Source of the DNA: Candidatus Faecaligallichristensenella faecipullorum | GTDB taxonomy: Bacteria; Bacillota; Clostridia; Christensenellales; Aristaeellaceae | Assembly (NCBI GenBank): GCA_018716505.1 | Contig: DVJW01000101.1 | Coordinates: 1 to 40,053, forward strand | Direction: 5' to 3' | DNA length: 40,053 nt | In this document: positions 16,238 through 24,518 of the stretch, one piece after another | Layout: the number at the start of each line of letters is the position of its first letter | Position numbering within the stretch: the stretch's first letter is position 1 | The notes under the pieces: model-generated | Told to the model about the DNA's origin: nothing | What the model saw: the letters and a program-made list of their open reading frames with translations, nothing else | The model's database searches: none | Translations under genes and position numbers: made by a program

Positions 16238-17773
16238 ATGCAGGATAAAAAGAAAAAGGGCGCACCCAAAAAGATTACCACTCCGCCTTCCGGAAAGGCC
16301 AGGGGAACGACGCGTCATTCAAGATCTCCATATGTCAAGGCGCAGCGCGCGCAAAACGCATCGGCCAAGGGCTCGGCCAAAAAGACCAGGAAAAACGATT
16401 GGTGGGCTGCCCCGGTCTCGGCGTTGATGATTTTAATTCTGGCTTCCGTGGCCTATTTCGGGCTTTCGGAGCTTAAAAACTATATGAACTTTAATCGGAT
16501 GCGCAGCATCGTGGATGATCAGCGCTTTTATTCCGGGATTACGGTGGAGGGAACGGATGTTTCCCAGATGACCTTGGATCAGGCGCTTTCTCTCTGGGCG
16601 GAGCGCGAGGAAGAGGTTAAGTCGCGCATGAATTTGACCTTGCAGTATGAGGGCCAGAGTTGGACTTTAACCAACGAACAGATTGGCTATTACAGCAATT
16701 ATGAGCAGGTGCTCAATAATGCCTATGCCATGGGCAGAAGCGGAAGCCTGGAAGAGCGCTATGCCGAGATCAACAATTTGGCCAACAATCCCCAAAGCCT
16801 GAGCATTGAGCGGGGCTACGACGAGGAAAAGCTCAGGCAGCAGTTGGAAGAGGTGGCAAGCCAGGTATCCCAGGAAGGCAGCAATGCCACTGTGGCCTCC
16901 TTTGACAGCGACACCGGAGAGTTTACCTTTAAAGAGGGCGTCACCGGGCGCGTTGTGGACGTGGATCAGCTGTTCAGCCAGGCCCAACAGGCCCTGGCTT
17001 CGGGCAGCACTCAGTTGACCATTCAGACCCAGACCGTGGAACCCACGGTCACGGTGGCTCAGCTTGAACAGGAGTACGGCAAGATCACCACCGCCACCAC
17101 CAATGCGTCCAGCTCCAGCAGCAACCGGATCACCAACATCAAGCTGGCGCTCAAGGCCATGGACGGACTGCGGCTGGATCCCGGAGAGGAATTTTCCTTT
17201 AATGAGTTGCTGGGCGAGCGCACCAAGGAAAAGGGCTATAAAGAAGCCGGCGTGATCAACAACGGCATGATGGATCAGGGCATCGGCGGCGGTATTTGCC
17301 AGGTCTCCACCACGCTGTTCAATGCGGTGGCCAAGGCTGATTTGAAGATCACCGAGCGCCATCCCCATTCCAGACCCTCCACTTATGTGGATTTGGGCAA
17401 GGATGCGGCGGTTAACTGGCCCAACCAGGATTTCTGCTTTGTCAACAATACGGATGCGCCCATCTACATCAGGGCCAAATGGACCAGCGAGAAAAAGGTC
17501 AGCATATCCATCTACGGAAAGAAACTGGCCGATGGCATGACCATCAAGATTACCTCAAAACAGACCGCCACCGTAAATCCCGGCGATCCCAAGATCACCG
17601 TGGACAGCAGCCTGCCTGAGGGCACCCGCAAGGTGGTCAGCTCCGAACGCACCGGCTATAAGGCGACCACCTACAAAGTCTATTACGACAAGGATGGCAA
17701 TGAGATTAAGCGGGTTCAGCTCTGCAAGAGCAACTATCCGGCGGCCAAGGCAGTCATTAAAGTGGGAAAGTAG
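16238..17773 (+). CDS. VanW-like protein with peptidoglycan-binding-type domain
   Basis: A 511-residue cell-envelope protein. A basic, disordered N-terminus (about 1-60, rich in Lys and Ser) precedes one membrane segment (about 63-82), so it is probably a type II membrane protein with the bulk outside. Residues about 100-265 contain a putative PG_binding_4 type domain (SGITVEGTDVSQMTLDQAL). The VanW domain (about 295-430) has the family core EFSFNELLGERTKEKGY, IGGGICQVSTTLFNA and the surrounding HPHSRPSTYVDLGKDAAVNWP. The last 60 residues resemble a G5-like beta domain. GGGGGAGAAGG precedes the ATG. VanW proteins appear in glycopeptide-resistance clusters, but most, like this one, are housekeeping proteins of unknown activity. 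Confidence 0.9.
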   Translation: MQDKKKKGAPKKITTPPSGKARGTTRHSRSPYVKAQRAQNASAKGSAKKTRKNDWWAAPVSALMILILASVAYFGLSELKNYMNFNRMRSIVDDQRFYSGITVEGTDVSQMTLDQALSLWAEREEEVKSRMNLTLQYEGQSWTLTNEQIGYYSNYEQVLNNAYAMGRSGSLEERYAEINNLANNPQSLSIERGYDEEKLRQQLEEVASQVSQEGSNATVASFDSDTGEFTFKEGVTGRVVDVDQLFSQAQQALASGSTQLTIQTQTVEPTVTVAQLEQEYGKITTATTNASSSSSNRITNIKLALKAMDGLRLDPGEEFSFNELLGERTKEKGYKEAGVINNGMMDQGIGGGICQVSTTLFNAVAKADLKITERHPHSRPSTYVDLGKDAAVNWPNQDFCFVNNTDAPIYIRAKWTSEKKVSISIYGKKLADGMTIKITSKQTATVNPGDPKITVDSSLPEGTRKVVSSERTGYKATTYKVYYDKDGNEIKRVQLCKSNYPAAKAVIKVGK

Positions 17774-17776
17774 CGT

Positions 17777-17818
17777 AAAAAAGAGACCGAAGTCTTTATG
17801 GGCTTCGGTCTCTTTTTT
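17777..17818. terminator. Bidirectional intrinsic terminator between the VanW gene and gatB
   Basis: A perfect 16-base inverted repeat (17777-17792 and 17803-17818) has an A run on one side and a T run on the other, so it can stop transcripts from both strands where the two operons converge. Confidence 0.93.
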
Positions 17819-17832
17819 GAATATCGCTCTGA

Positions 17833-19248
17833 CTATTTGAGAGCCTCCCTGAGCAGCGCTTCAATTTTTACCGGGTTGCCCAGCCCGTTGGACCTGGCCA
17901 TGGCTTGGCCTATGAGCCCCTTGAGCGCAGCCTGCTTGCCACGCCGGTAGCTCTCCACCAGGGCGGTTGATTCCTCCAGCACCTGCCGCACAATGTCATC
18001 CAATGCGCGTTCATCGTTGATTTGCCAGAGACCCAGGCGATCCACTACCTGGCGCGGCGGCTGGCCGTCCTGCGAAATTTCCCGGAGCACCCGCTTGGCG
18101 GTGGAACTGTTGATCTCCTCCGCGGCCAACATATCCGCCAGCTGGGCCAGATCCCCGGCCTTCACCCGGATGGGTTCGGTTCCGGACAGGGGAAGCGCCT
18201 CGCTGATGAGCAGGTTGGCCATGATCCGGGGATGGGCGCAGCTTTTTGCGCCTTGTTCAAAATATTCAGCCAAACCGGCGTCCGCCGCAATGCGCCGGGC
18301 ATCCGCCGCGCTCAGCCCGTATTCTTTTACATATTGGCGTTCCCGGGCATCGGGCGAGGCGGGCAGAGTGGCGCGCAGCGCCTCAATTTCCTCGGAACCA
18401 AGCGCTATGGGCGGAAGATCCGGATCCGGGAAGTAGCGGTAGTCGTTGGCCTCTTCCTTGCCGCGCATGGAATAGGTCTTTCCGCTGGCCTGATCAAAGC
18501 GCCGGGTCTCCTGAACGATGCTTTGACCGGTCCGAACGGCCTCGACCTGCCGGGCAAATTCGTATTCGATGGCCCTGACCATCGATTGAAAGGAGTTGAG
18601 GTTTTTGATTTCGGTGCGCGTGCCCAGGCGGGTCTCGCCCACCGGACGGATGGACAGGTTGACGTCGCATCGGAGCGAGCCCTCGTTCATCCTGCAATCG
18701 GAAATCCCGGTGCTTAGAATAACCGTGCGCAGCTTTTGAAGATAAGCGCGCGCCTCCTCGGCCGAGCGCATATCCGGCTCGGAAACCACTTCGATCAGCG
18801 GAACGCCGCACCGGTTCAGGTCGATGAAGGTGCCCTTTTGTTCGTCGTGCACAAGCTTGCCCGCATCCTCCTCGATGTGAATCCGGGTGATGCCCACCTG
18901 TTTGGGGCCCGAGGCGGTTTCGATGGTCAGATAGCCGTGCTCGCAAAGGGGAAGGTCATACTGGCTGATCTGATACGCCTTGGGCAGGTCGGGATAAAAA
19001 TAGTTTTTGCGGTCCTGCCTGGAAAGGCGGGCGATTTGGCAATGGGTGGCCAGGCCGGCCTTCACCGCGTATTCCACCACTTTTTTGTTTAAAACCGGCA
19101 GCGCCCCCGGCAGGCCGGCGCAAACCGGACAGCATTGGGTATTGGGTTCGGCCCCGAAGCCGGTGGGGCAGGAGCAGAAAATCTTGGTTTCGGTTTTGAG
19201 CTCGATGTGGACTTCCAGCCCGATAATCATTTCGTATTCCGTGTTCAT
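17833..19248 (-). CDS. gatB: Asp-tRNA(Asn)/Glu-tRNA(Gln) amidotransferase subunit B
   Basis: A 471-residue subunit that phosphorylates the mischarged aminoacyl group and presents tRNA to the amidase. The N-terminal cradle domain opens with YEMIIGLEVHIELKTETKIFC. Zinc-site cysteines are visible in FCSCPTGFG and CCPVCAGLPGALPVLN. The GatB signature region NYFYPDLPKAYQISQYD and the helical YqeY-like tail (about 325-471) complete it; the length is normal. Its ATG overlaps the gatA stop by four bases (ATGA, 19245-19248), giving tight coupling to GatA. It is the last gene of the T-box operon and ends at the bidirectional terminator. Confidence 0.97.
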   Translation of the reverse strand: MNTEYEMIIGLEVHIELKTETKIFCSCPTGFGAEPNTQCCPVCAGLPGALPVLNKKVVEYAVKAGLATHCQIARLSRQDRKNYFYPDLPKAYQISQYDLPLCEHGYLTIETASGPKQVGITRIHIEEDAGKLVHDEQKGTFIDLNRCGVPLIEVVSEPDMRSAEEARAYLQKLRTVILSTGISDCRMNEGSLRCDVNLSIRPVGETRLGTRTEIKNLNSFQSMVRAIEYEFARQVEAVRTGQSIVQETRRFDQASGKTYSMRGKEEANDYRYFPDPDLPPIALGSEEIEALRATLPASPDARERQYVKEYGLSAADARRIAADAGLAEYFEQGAKSCAHPRIMANLLISEALPLSGTEPIRVKAGDLAQLADMLAAEEINSSTAKRVLREISQDGQPPRQVVDRLGLWQINDERALDDIVRQVLEESTALVESYRRGKQAALKGLIGQAMARSNGLGNPVKIEALLREALK

Positions 19249-20702
19249 GCCGGTTTTCCCTCCTTTTCGGATTGTTCAAAGGCATATCCGGCCCGGTAGA
19301 GCAGGGGTTCGCTGAAGGGCCGGCCGATGAGCTGCATGCCGACGGGCAGGCCGTCCGCGTCTTGGCCGCAGGGCATGGAAAGCGCGGGCACTCCGGCGAT
19401 GTTGACGGGCACGGTGAAAATGTCGCCCCTGTACATGGAGAGGGCGTCCTGGGTCTTGCTGCCGATTTTGTAGGCGGTGGTGGGCGCCACCGGGGAGAGG
19501 ATCACATCATGCTCCTCGAAAATCCGGCCGTAATCTCTCATGACCAGGGTGCGCACCTGCTGCGCTTTTTTATAGTAGGCGTCGTAGTAGCCCGAACTCA
19601 GGGCAAAGGTGCCCAACATGATGCGCCGCTTGACCTCCGGGCCAAAGCCCTCACTTCGGGAGCGCTTGTAGAGTTCCTCCATGGTTTGGCAGCCTTGGGC
19701 GCGATAGCCGTAGCGCACCCCGTCAAAGCGTGCCAGGTTGCTGGAAGCCTCGGCGGAGGAAATCACATAATAGGCGGGCAGCGCGTGTTCCAGGGCCGGC
19801 ATATCGACTTCTTCCACCGTTGCGCCCAGCTTTTCATATTTCCGCGCCGCGCTTAGCACCGCCTCCTTTACCTCGGGCGCGATTTCGCCCTCGAAGCACT
19901 GGCGGGGCAGGGCGACTTTCAGGCCGCGCACCCCCTGGCCGATGCCTAAGGTATAGTCGGGCACATCGCGCCGGACCGAGGTGGCGTCTTTGGGGTCGTG
20001 CCCGGCGATGGCGTTCAGAATGAGCGCGGAATCGTACACATCCCGGGTCAGAGGGCCGATCTGGTCCAGGGAGGAGGCGAAGGCCACCAATCCGTATCGG
20101 GAAACCGTGCCGTAGGTGGGTTTCATGCCCACCACCCCGCAGAAGGCGGCGGGTTGGCGGATGGAACCGCCGGTATCCGAGCCCAGGGCAAAGGCGGCCT
20201 CCTGGGCGGCCACCGCCGCGGCCGATCCCCCCGAGCTGCCTCCGGGCACCCGATCCAGCGCACGCGGGTTGTGCGTGACCTTGAAGAAACTGTTTTCGGT
20301 GCTGGAACCCATGGCGAATTCATCCATATTCAGCTTGCCCAACAGAACAAACCGCTGGCCGTTCAGCTTTTCCATGACCGTGGCGTCGTAGGGCGGGATA
20401 AAGTTTTCAAGCATTTTCGAGGCGCAGCTGGTGCGCACCCCCAGGGTTAAGATGTTGTCCTTGATGCCGCCCGGAACACCGGCCAGGGCGGGAAGCGCCT
20501 GTCCCGAGGCGCGCTGTTCGTCCACCGCTTTGGCCTGTTCCATGGCCAGCTCGCTGGTTACGCTGAGGTAGGCGTTTACGTCATCCTCCCTCTGCTTCAA
20601 CTGTTTCAGGTAGGCCTGGCAGACCTCCCGGGCGCTGAGGCGCTTGGTTTGCATGGCCTCCATCAATTCGCGCACGCTCATGGCGGTAATTTGCTCGCAC
20701 AT
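19245..20702 (-). CDS. gatA: Asp-tRNA(Asn)/Glu-tRNA(Gln) amidotransferase subunit A
   Basis: A 485-residue amidase that releases ammonia from glutamine or asparagine for transfer to the activated aminoacyl-tRNA. The amidase signature is intact: the catalytic Lys in GGIKDNILT, the Ser-rich GGSSGGSAAAVAA, and the Ser nucleophile region ALGSDTGGSIRQPAAFCGVVG. The C-terminal part has SPVAPTTAYKIG and GVPALSMPCGQDADGLPVGMQLIG. GGGAGGG lies before the ATG at 20702, which is 13 bases after the AspRS-GatC stop. A usual gatC gene is missing upstream because GatC is fused to AspRS. Confidence 0.97.
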   Translation of the reverse strand: MCEQITAMSVRELMEAMQTKRLSAREVCQAYLKQLKQREDDVNAYLSVTSELAMEQAKAVDEQRASGQALPALAGVPGGIKDNILTLGVRTSCASKMLENFIPPYDATVMEKLNGQRFVLLGKLNMDEFAMGSSTENSFFKVTHNPRALDRVPGGSSGGSAAAVAAQEAAFALGSDTGGSIRQPAAFCGVVGMKPTYGTVSRYGLVAFASSLDQIGPLTRDVYDSALILNAIAGHDPKDATSVRRDVPDYTLGIGQGVRGLKVALPRQCFEGEIAPEVKEAVLSAARKYEKLGATVEEVDMPALEHALPAYYVISSAEASSNLARFDGVRYGYRAQGCQTMEELYKRSRSEGFGPEVKRRIMLGTFALSSGYYDAYYKKAQQVRTLVMRDYGRIFEEHDVILSPVAPTTAYKIGSKTQDALSMYRGDIFTVPVNIAGVPALSMPCGQDADGLPVGMQLIGRPFSEPLLYRAGYAFEQSEKEGKPA

Positions 20703-20715
20703 TGTATTTCCCTCC

Positions 20716-22797
20716 CTATTCCATAACTTTGGGCACGCTGATGAATGAGCCCGCTCGGGCGGGCGCGCCGCTCAGGATACGCTCGCGCTCAAAGGGCGCT
20801 TCCACCTGATCCTCGCGGAAGACGTTTCTGAGATTGGCCACATGGGTGGCCGGGGGAACATCGCCCAAATCCAGGGCGCTCAGCTGATGGGCGAAGGCGA
20901 TGATCTCCTCCATCTCGCGGGGCATGCGCTCTTTTTCCTCCTGGGTCAGGCTTAAACGGGCCAGATGCGCGATGGATCCCACATCCCAGGGATCTTTTTT
21001 CTCCTTATCCGCCTTGGGCGTTTGAATGGAAACGGATTGCCCGCGATCCAGATTCAGGGCCTTGAGTTGGGCCTCGTCCACCGGACTGGGGGCCGAGGTC
21101 ATGGGGCAGGAGGCGTCCCCGGCCTTGGGGAAGGCGATGACGTCCCTGAGCGACTCCGCGCCCAGCATCAGCATGACCAGCCGGTCCAGCCCAAAGGCAA
21201 AGCCGCCGTGGGGCGGGGTTCCGTAGCGGAAGGCGTTGACCATGAAGCCAAAGCGCTGCTGAATCTGCTCCTCGCTGAAGCCCAGCGCCTGAAACATTTT
21301 TTGTTGAATATCGCTTCGGTGGATGCGGATGGATCCGCTGCCCAGCTCCACCCCGTTGAGCACCACGTCATAGGCCTGGGCGCGCACCCGCTCCGGATCG
21401 GTGAAAAGATAGGGGAGATCCTCGGGATAGGGCATGGTAAAGGGATGGTGCATGGCCAGATAGCGGTGTTCCTCCTGACTGTACTCAAACTGCGGAAAAT
21501 CCGTCACGATCAGGAAGCGGTAGTCATCCTTGCGCCGGAGGTTCAGCATGTCTCCCAGGGCCAGCCGCAGCCCGCCCAGGGTCCGGCGCACCGTGGAAAG
21601 GCTGTCGGCGCAAAAGAGGATGAAGTCGCCCGCCTGCGCGTCCATGCGCCGGAGCAATGCCCGCATTTCCTCGTCGGTGAAGTACTTGGTGAGTACCGAG
21701 TAGAGGCTTCCGTCTTCGCGGATGGCGATCCAGGCCATGCCCTTGGCGCCCAACTCCATGGCGCGGCTGGTTAATTCCTCAATCTGGGTCCGGCTGAACT
21801 GGGCGCAGCCCTTGGCGTTGATGGCGCGCACCACGCCGCCCGAGCGGACCGCCTTTTGAAAAACCGAAAAGCCGCATTGGGCCATCAGGCCGGTCAAGTC
21901 CACAATGGGCAGCTCAAAGCGGAGGTCGGGTTTGTCGCTGCCATACACATCCATGGCGGTCTTCCAGCTCATGCGGGGGAAGGGCTTTTCAAATTCCAGG
22001 CCCTTGACCTCCCGGAAGATATGCTTAAACAGCTTTTCCAGGTGGTTCATCATATCCTCCTGGTCGATAAAGGACATCTCCATATCCACCTGAGTGAATT
22101 CGGGCTGCCGGTCGGCGCGTAAATCTTCGTCCCGAAAGCACCGGGCGACCTGATAATATTTGTCGATTCCGCCCACCATCAGCAGCTGCTTAAAGATTTG
22201 GGGCGATTGGGGCAGGGCGTAAAAGCTGCCCGGATGCACCCGGCTGGGCACCAGGTAATCCCGCGCGCCCTCCGGGGTGGAGCGGGTGAGCATGGGCGTT
22301 TCCACCAGGATAAATCCAGCCTCATCCAGAAAGTTTTGAACCGCGCGCTGGACCCGATGGCGGTAGCGCAGGTTTTCCAGCATGCGCGGCCTGCGCAGAT
22401 CCAGAAAGCGATATTTGAGGCGCAGATCCTCCCGGGCCAATTCGCCCTCCTCCAAAGAAAAGGGCAGGGCATCGGCCGTGGACAGCAGCTCGATTTTATC
22501 CACCTTGAGCTCGATGAGCCCGGTTTTGAGCTTGGGATTTACGGTTTCTGGATCGCGCAGCCGGATCTCGCCCGTGGCCGCGATCACCGATTGATTTTTC
22601 ATGCCCTCGGCCAAGATAAAATCCGATTCCGTAAGGTGGCGCGCGTCGCAGACCAGCTGAAGGACGCCCTCCCGGTCGCGCAGATCCAGAAAGATGACCC
22701 CGCCCATATCGCGCTTGGTCTGCACCCATCCGGCCACACACGCCCGCCTCCCGGTGTCCTCCAAAGTCAAAAGGCCGCAGTAATCCGTTCGCTTCAT
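20716..22797 (-). CDS. Aspartyl-tRNA synthetase fused to GatC
   Basis: One uninterrupted 693-residue frame. Residues 1-about 580 are a complete bacterial AspRS: OB anticodon domain (ACVAGWVQTKRDMGGVIFLD), class II motif 1 region, motif 2 (RCFRDEDLRADRQPEFTQ), the bacterial GAD insertion (about 300-400) and motif 3 (GGFAFGLDRLVMLM). After a roughly 20-residue Lys-rich linker, the last 92 residues (coding 20719-20994) are a full GatC: GSIAHLARLSLTQEEKERM, EEIIAFAHQLSALDLGDVPP, NVFREDQVE and a final SFISVPKVME. No start codon with a ribosome site lies at the junction. The ATG at 22797 follows GGGAGGAA; a longer reading from 22860 runs into the T-box terminator. GatA and GatB follow. The protein probably charges tRNA-Asn with Asp and hands it to the amidotransferase. 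Confidence 0.95.
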   Translation of the reverse strand: MKRTDYCGLLTLEDTGRRACVAGWVQTKRDMGGVIFLDLRDREGVLQLVCDARHLTESDFILAEGMKNQSVIAATGEIRLRDPETVNPKLKTGLIELKVDKIELLSTADALPFSLEEGELAREDLRLKYRFLDLRRPRMLENLRYRHRVQRAVQNFLDEAGFILVETPMLTRSTPEGARDYLVPSRVHPGSFYALPQSPQIFKQLLMVGGIDKYYQVARCFRDEDLRADRQPEFTQVDMEMSFIDQEDMMNHLEKLFKHIFREVKGLEFEKPFPRMSWKTAMDVYGSDKPDLRFELPIVDLTGLMAQCGFSVFQKAVRSGGVVRAINAKGCAQFSRTQIEELTSRAMELGAKGMAWIAIREDGSLYSVLTKYFTDEEMRALLRRMDAQAGDFILFCADSLSTVRRTLGGLRLALGDMLNLRRKDDYRFLIVTDFPQFEYSQEEHRYLAMHHPFTMPYPEDLPYLFTDPERVRAQAYDVVLNGVELGSGSIRIHRSDIQQKMFQALGFSEEQIQQRFGFMVNAFRYGTPPHGGFAFGLDRLVMLMLGAESLRDVIAFPKAGDASCPMTSAPSPVDEAQLKALNLDRGQSVSIQTPKADKEKKDPWDVGSIAHLARLSLTQEEKERMPREMEEIIAFAHQLSALDLGDVPPATHVANLRNVFREDQVEAPFERERILSGAPARAGSFISVPKVME

Positions 22798-22837
22798 AGA
22801 AAAATTTCCTCCCTTCGGATTGGCCAATAAATCCATA

Positions 22838-23137
22838 AAAAAGAGCCCCTCATCCCTCAAATAACAGGGACGAAAGGCTCTTGAAAGCTCTCCGCGGTAC
22901 CACCCAAATAGACAGTTGCTGTCCGCTCACCAGGCACTCGGATCATGATCCGGTTATGCCCTGCGGCTTTAACGCGCCGCCCGCGGCTAAGCCTACTTGC
23001 GCAAGCGCTTTGGGTTAGCGGCTCCGGGATGTTCTTCGTTCAGGAATCCGTACCGCATTCACACCACCTAGCGGCTCTCTGAAACTACCAACCTGAATTA
23101 CTCTTCCCATCGTGGCCTTTATTGGCTCGATCAATTT
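22838..23137 (-). promoter_or_regulatory. T-box riboswitch controlling the AspRS-GatC/GatA/GatB operon
   Basis: On the - strand the leader carries the T-box core GGGTGGTACCGCG (complement of 22893-22905). It is followed by the terminator half AAGAGCC...TTTCGTCCCT and its partner AGGGATGAG...GGGCTCTTTTTT (22838-22882). Upstream are T-box Stem I landmarks: an AGTA loop-E-like element (23102-23099), AGAGAG (23080-23075), GGTGGTGTGAA (23068-23058), and a Stem III/II region with GTTAAAGCCGCAGGGC. Uncharged cognate tRNA would pair with the T-box bulge and prevent termination. The 3' strand of Stem I reads CTAACCCAAAGC and contains both AAC (Asn, 23016-23014) and CAA (Gln, 23012-23010). I cannot decide the specifier by eye. 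A GAC (Asp) codon is not evident there. Confidence 0.93.
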
Positions 23138-23143
23138 TTTATA

Positions 23144-23172
23144 AGAATACACCCATATCCTGTCCAAGTCAA
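23144..23172 (-). promoter_or_regulatory. Promoter of the T-box operon
   Basis: On the - strand TTGACT (23172-23167) and TATTCT (23149-23144) are 17 bases apart, which puts the transcript start near 23137, just before the T-box Stem I. Confidence 0.75.
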
Positions 23173-23269
23173 GAAAATTTTATAAGAAAAAACAAAAAAA
23201 TCGGAGATTTGGAACGAATTCGCCATCCATTGGGTCTGAATGGTAAACGGATGGAAGGGGGAATTTTTG

Positions 23270-24415
23270 ATGAAAAAAGTGAGCGTTTTGCTGATGATGG
23301 CGCTGATTTGTTGGACCCTGGCGCCCGCACCGCCGGGAAAGGCCGAGCCGTCCGGCGATGCGCTGTGGGCGATGGTCCTGGAAGAGACTTTGAAGGAGAA
23401 AGATCAGGCGCTTATATCGCCCATCAGCCTGGAAGTTGCGCTGAAAATGGCCGCCCAGGGCGCGAAAGGCGAAACCTTGGATGAAATGCTCAAGGCCTTG
23501 GGGGAAAGCGAGCCGGATTTGGAGAAGATGGGCGAGCGGCTGAAGGAGCTGAAACAGGCGGGCGTGGTCAGCGCCAGCGGGCTGTATACTGGCCCCGGCG
23601 TGACCTTGGAGGACGCCTATCTGAGCGCCCTGGAGCAGGCGCTGGACGCCCGATACTTTACCCAACAGGGGGAGGCGTTAAAGCCGGCCCTGGACGAGTG
23701 GATCAGCGAGGCCACCCAGGGATTGATCAAAAAATATCCCTTTGAAATTGATTTGGGGCAGGGCGAGAGCCAGTGGATGGTGGTGCTGCTCAATGCCCTG
23801 AGCCTGAAGGCCAAATGGGAAAAACCTTTTGTTGAGGCGGAAAACGGGGTTTTTCACGGGCCGGATGGGGATGTGGAAGTGCCCATGCTGAATCAGACCA
23901 CGGATTACGCCTATCAGCAGATGGAGGACGGCACCCAATGCGTATACCTGCCCTATGAATCGGGCGATTTGGGCATGACGCTGCTGTTGCCCGGGGAGGA
24001 CGGGCTGGAGGCGTTGGTGAAGCGCCTCAGAGAGGATCCCTCGCCCTATTTAAAAACCGCCGCCCAGCCCACCTGCGCGGTGTCGCTCACCATGCCCACC
24101 CTGGATCTGAGCGTGGAAAACAGCTTAAAACAAACGCTGAAGGCGGTTATGCCCATATCCTTCAGCAATTTGGCGGATTTTGGCGGCATGAGCGCAGAAA
24201 GCAAGCTCGGGATTGGGGATGTGCAGCAAAATGTGCGGCTCAAGGTGGATGAGATGGGCACCGAGGCCGCGGCGGCTACCGCGGTCGTTTTAAGCCCGAT
24301 GAGCGCGGTGTTGAGTTCCGTCGAGGTGTGCGCCGACCGCCCCTATGCCTTTATGATCAGCGATCCGGCGGGAGAAAATATCCTGTTTGCGGGGGCGATT
24401 CGTACGCCCGCATAG
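23270..24415 (+). CDS. Secreted serpin (serine protease inhibitor)
   Basis: A 381-residue serpin. The N-terminus MKKVSVLLMMALICWTLAPA is a signal peptide. Family landmarks include SPISLEVALKMAAQGAKGETLDEM, a LNALSLKAKWEKPF strand, YLPYESGDLGMTLLLPG and the C-terminal DRPYAFMISDPAGENILFAGAI. The hinge of the reactive loop, EMGTEAAAATA, has the small residues needed for loop insertion, so it should be inhibitory. Counting from the hinge Gly330 (P15), P2-P1-P1' are Pro-Met344-Ser345. The start is the ATG at 23270, behind GGAAGGGGGAA; an earlier in-frame ATG at 23240 lacks a site. It is a single-gene unit, divergent from the T-box operon. It probably protects the cell or its secreted proteins from proteases. 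Confidence 0.93.
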   Translation: MKKVSVLLMMALICWTLAPAPPGKAEPSGDALWAMVLEETLKEKDQALISPISLEVALKMAAQGAKGETLDEMLKALGESEPDLEKMGERLKELKQAGVVSASGLYTGPGVTLEDAYLSALEQALDARYFTQQGEALKPALDEWISEATQGLIKKYPFEIDLGQGESQWMVVLLNALSLKAKWEKPFVEAENGVFHGPDGDVEVPMLNQTTDYAYQQMEDGTQCVYLPYESGDLGMTLLLPGEDGLEALVKRLREDPSPYLKTAAQPTCAVSLTMPTLDLSVENSLKQTLKAVMPISFSNLADFGGMSAESKLGIGDVQQNVRLKVDEMGTEAAAATAVVLSPMSAVLSSVEVCADRPYAFMISDPAGENILFAGAIRTPA

Positions 24416-24434
24416 AAGCCGCCAGCAACCCGGG

Positions 24435-24457
24435 AAGAGAGGAAAAATCCCTCTTTT
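24435..24457 (+). terminator. Weak terminator after the serpin gene
   Basis: AAGAG (24435-24439) and CTCTT (24451-24455) flank an inner GG/CC pairing and an A/T-rich loop and end in TTTT. The stem is short and has one mismatch. Confidence 0.4.
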
Positions 24458-24473
24458 GCGGCGCGCAATTTTG

Positions 24474-24482
24474 TGCTATACT
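24474..24482 (+). promoter_or_regulatory. Extended -10 promoter for the EamA transporter gene
   Basis: TGC-TATACT, an extended -10 element, lies 36 bases before the ATG at 24519. No convincing -35 box is present. Confidence 0.45.
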
Positions 24483-24518
24483 TCGATGTGAATCCATTTA
24501 CACAAAGGGGATAGCGAA

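Noticed and set aside
16238-17773. VanW-like gene as evidence of vancomycin resistance
   Set aside because: No vanA/B ligase, vanH, vanX or vanRS nearby; VanW-like proteins are common in susceptible Clostridia.
20990-21003. Run of six A in the AspRS-GatC linker as a programmed frameshift site
   Set aside because: The run is not in the phase of a classical A-AAA-AAG slip, no stimulatory hairpin is apparent, and the zero frame already makes the full fusion. It remains a point to check for sequencing error.
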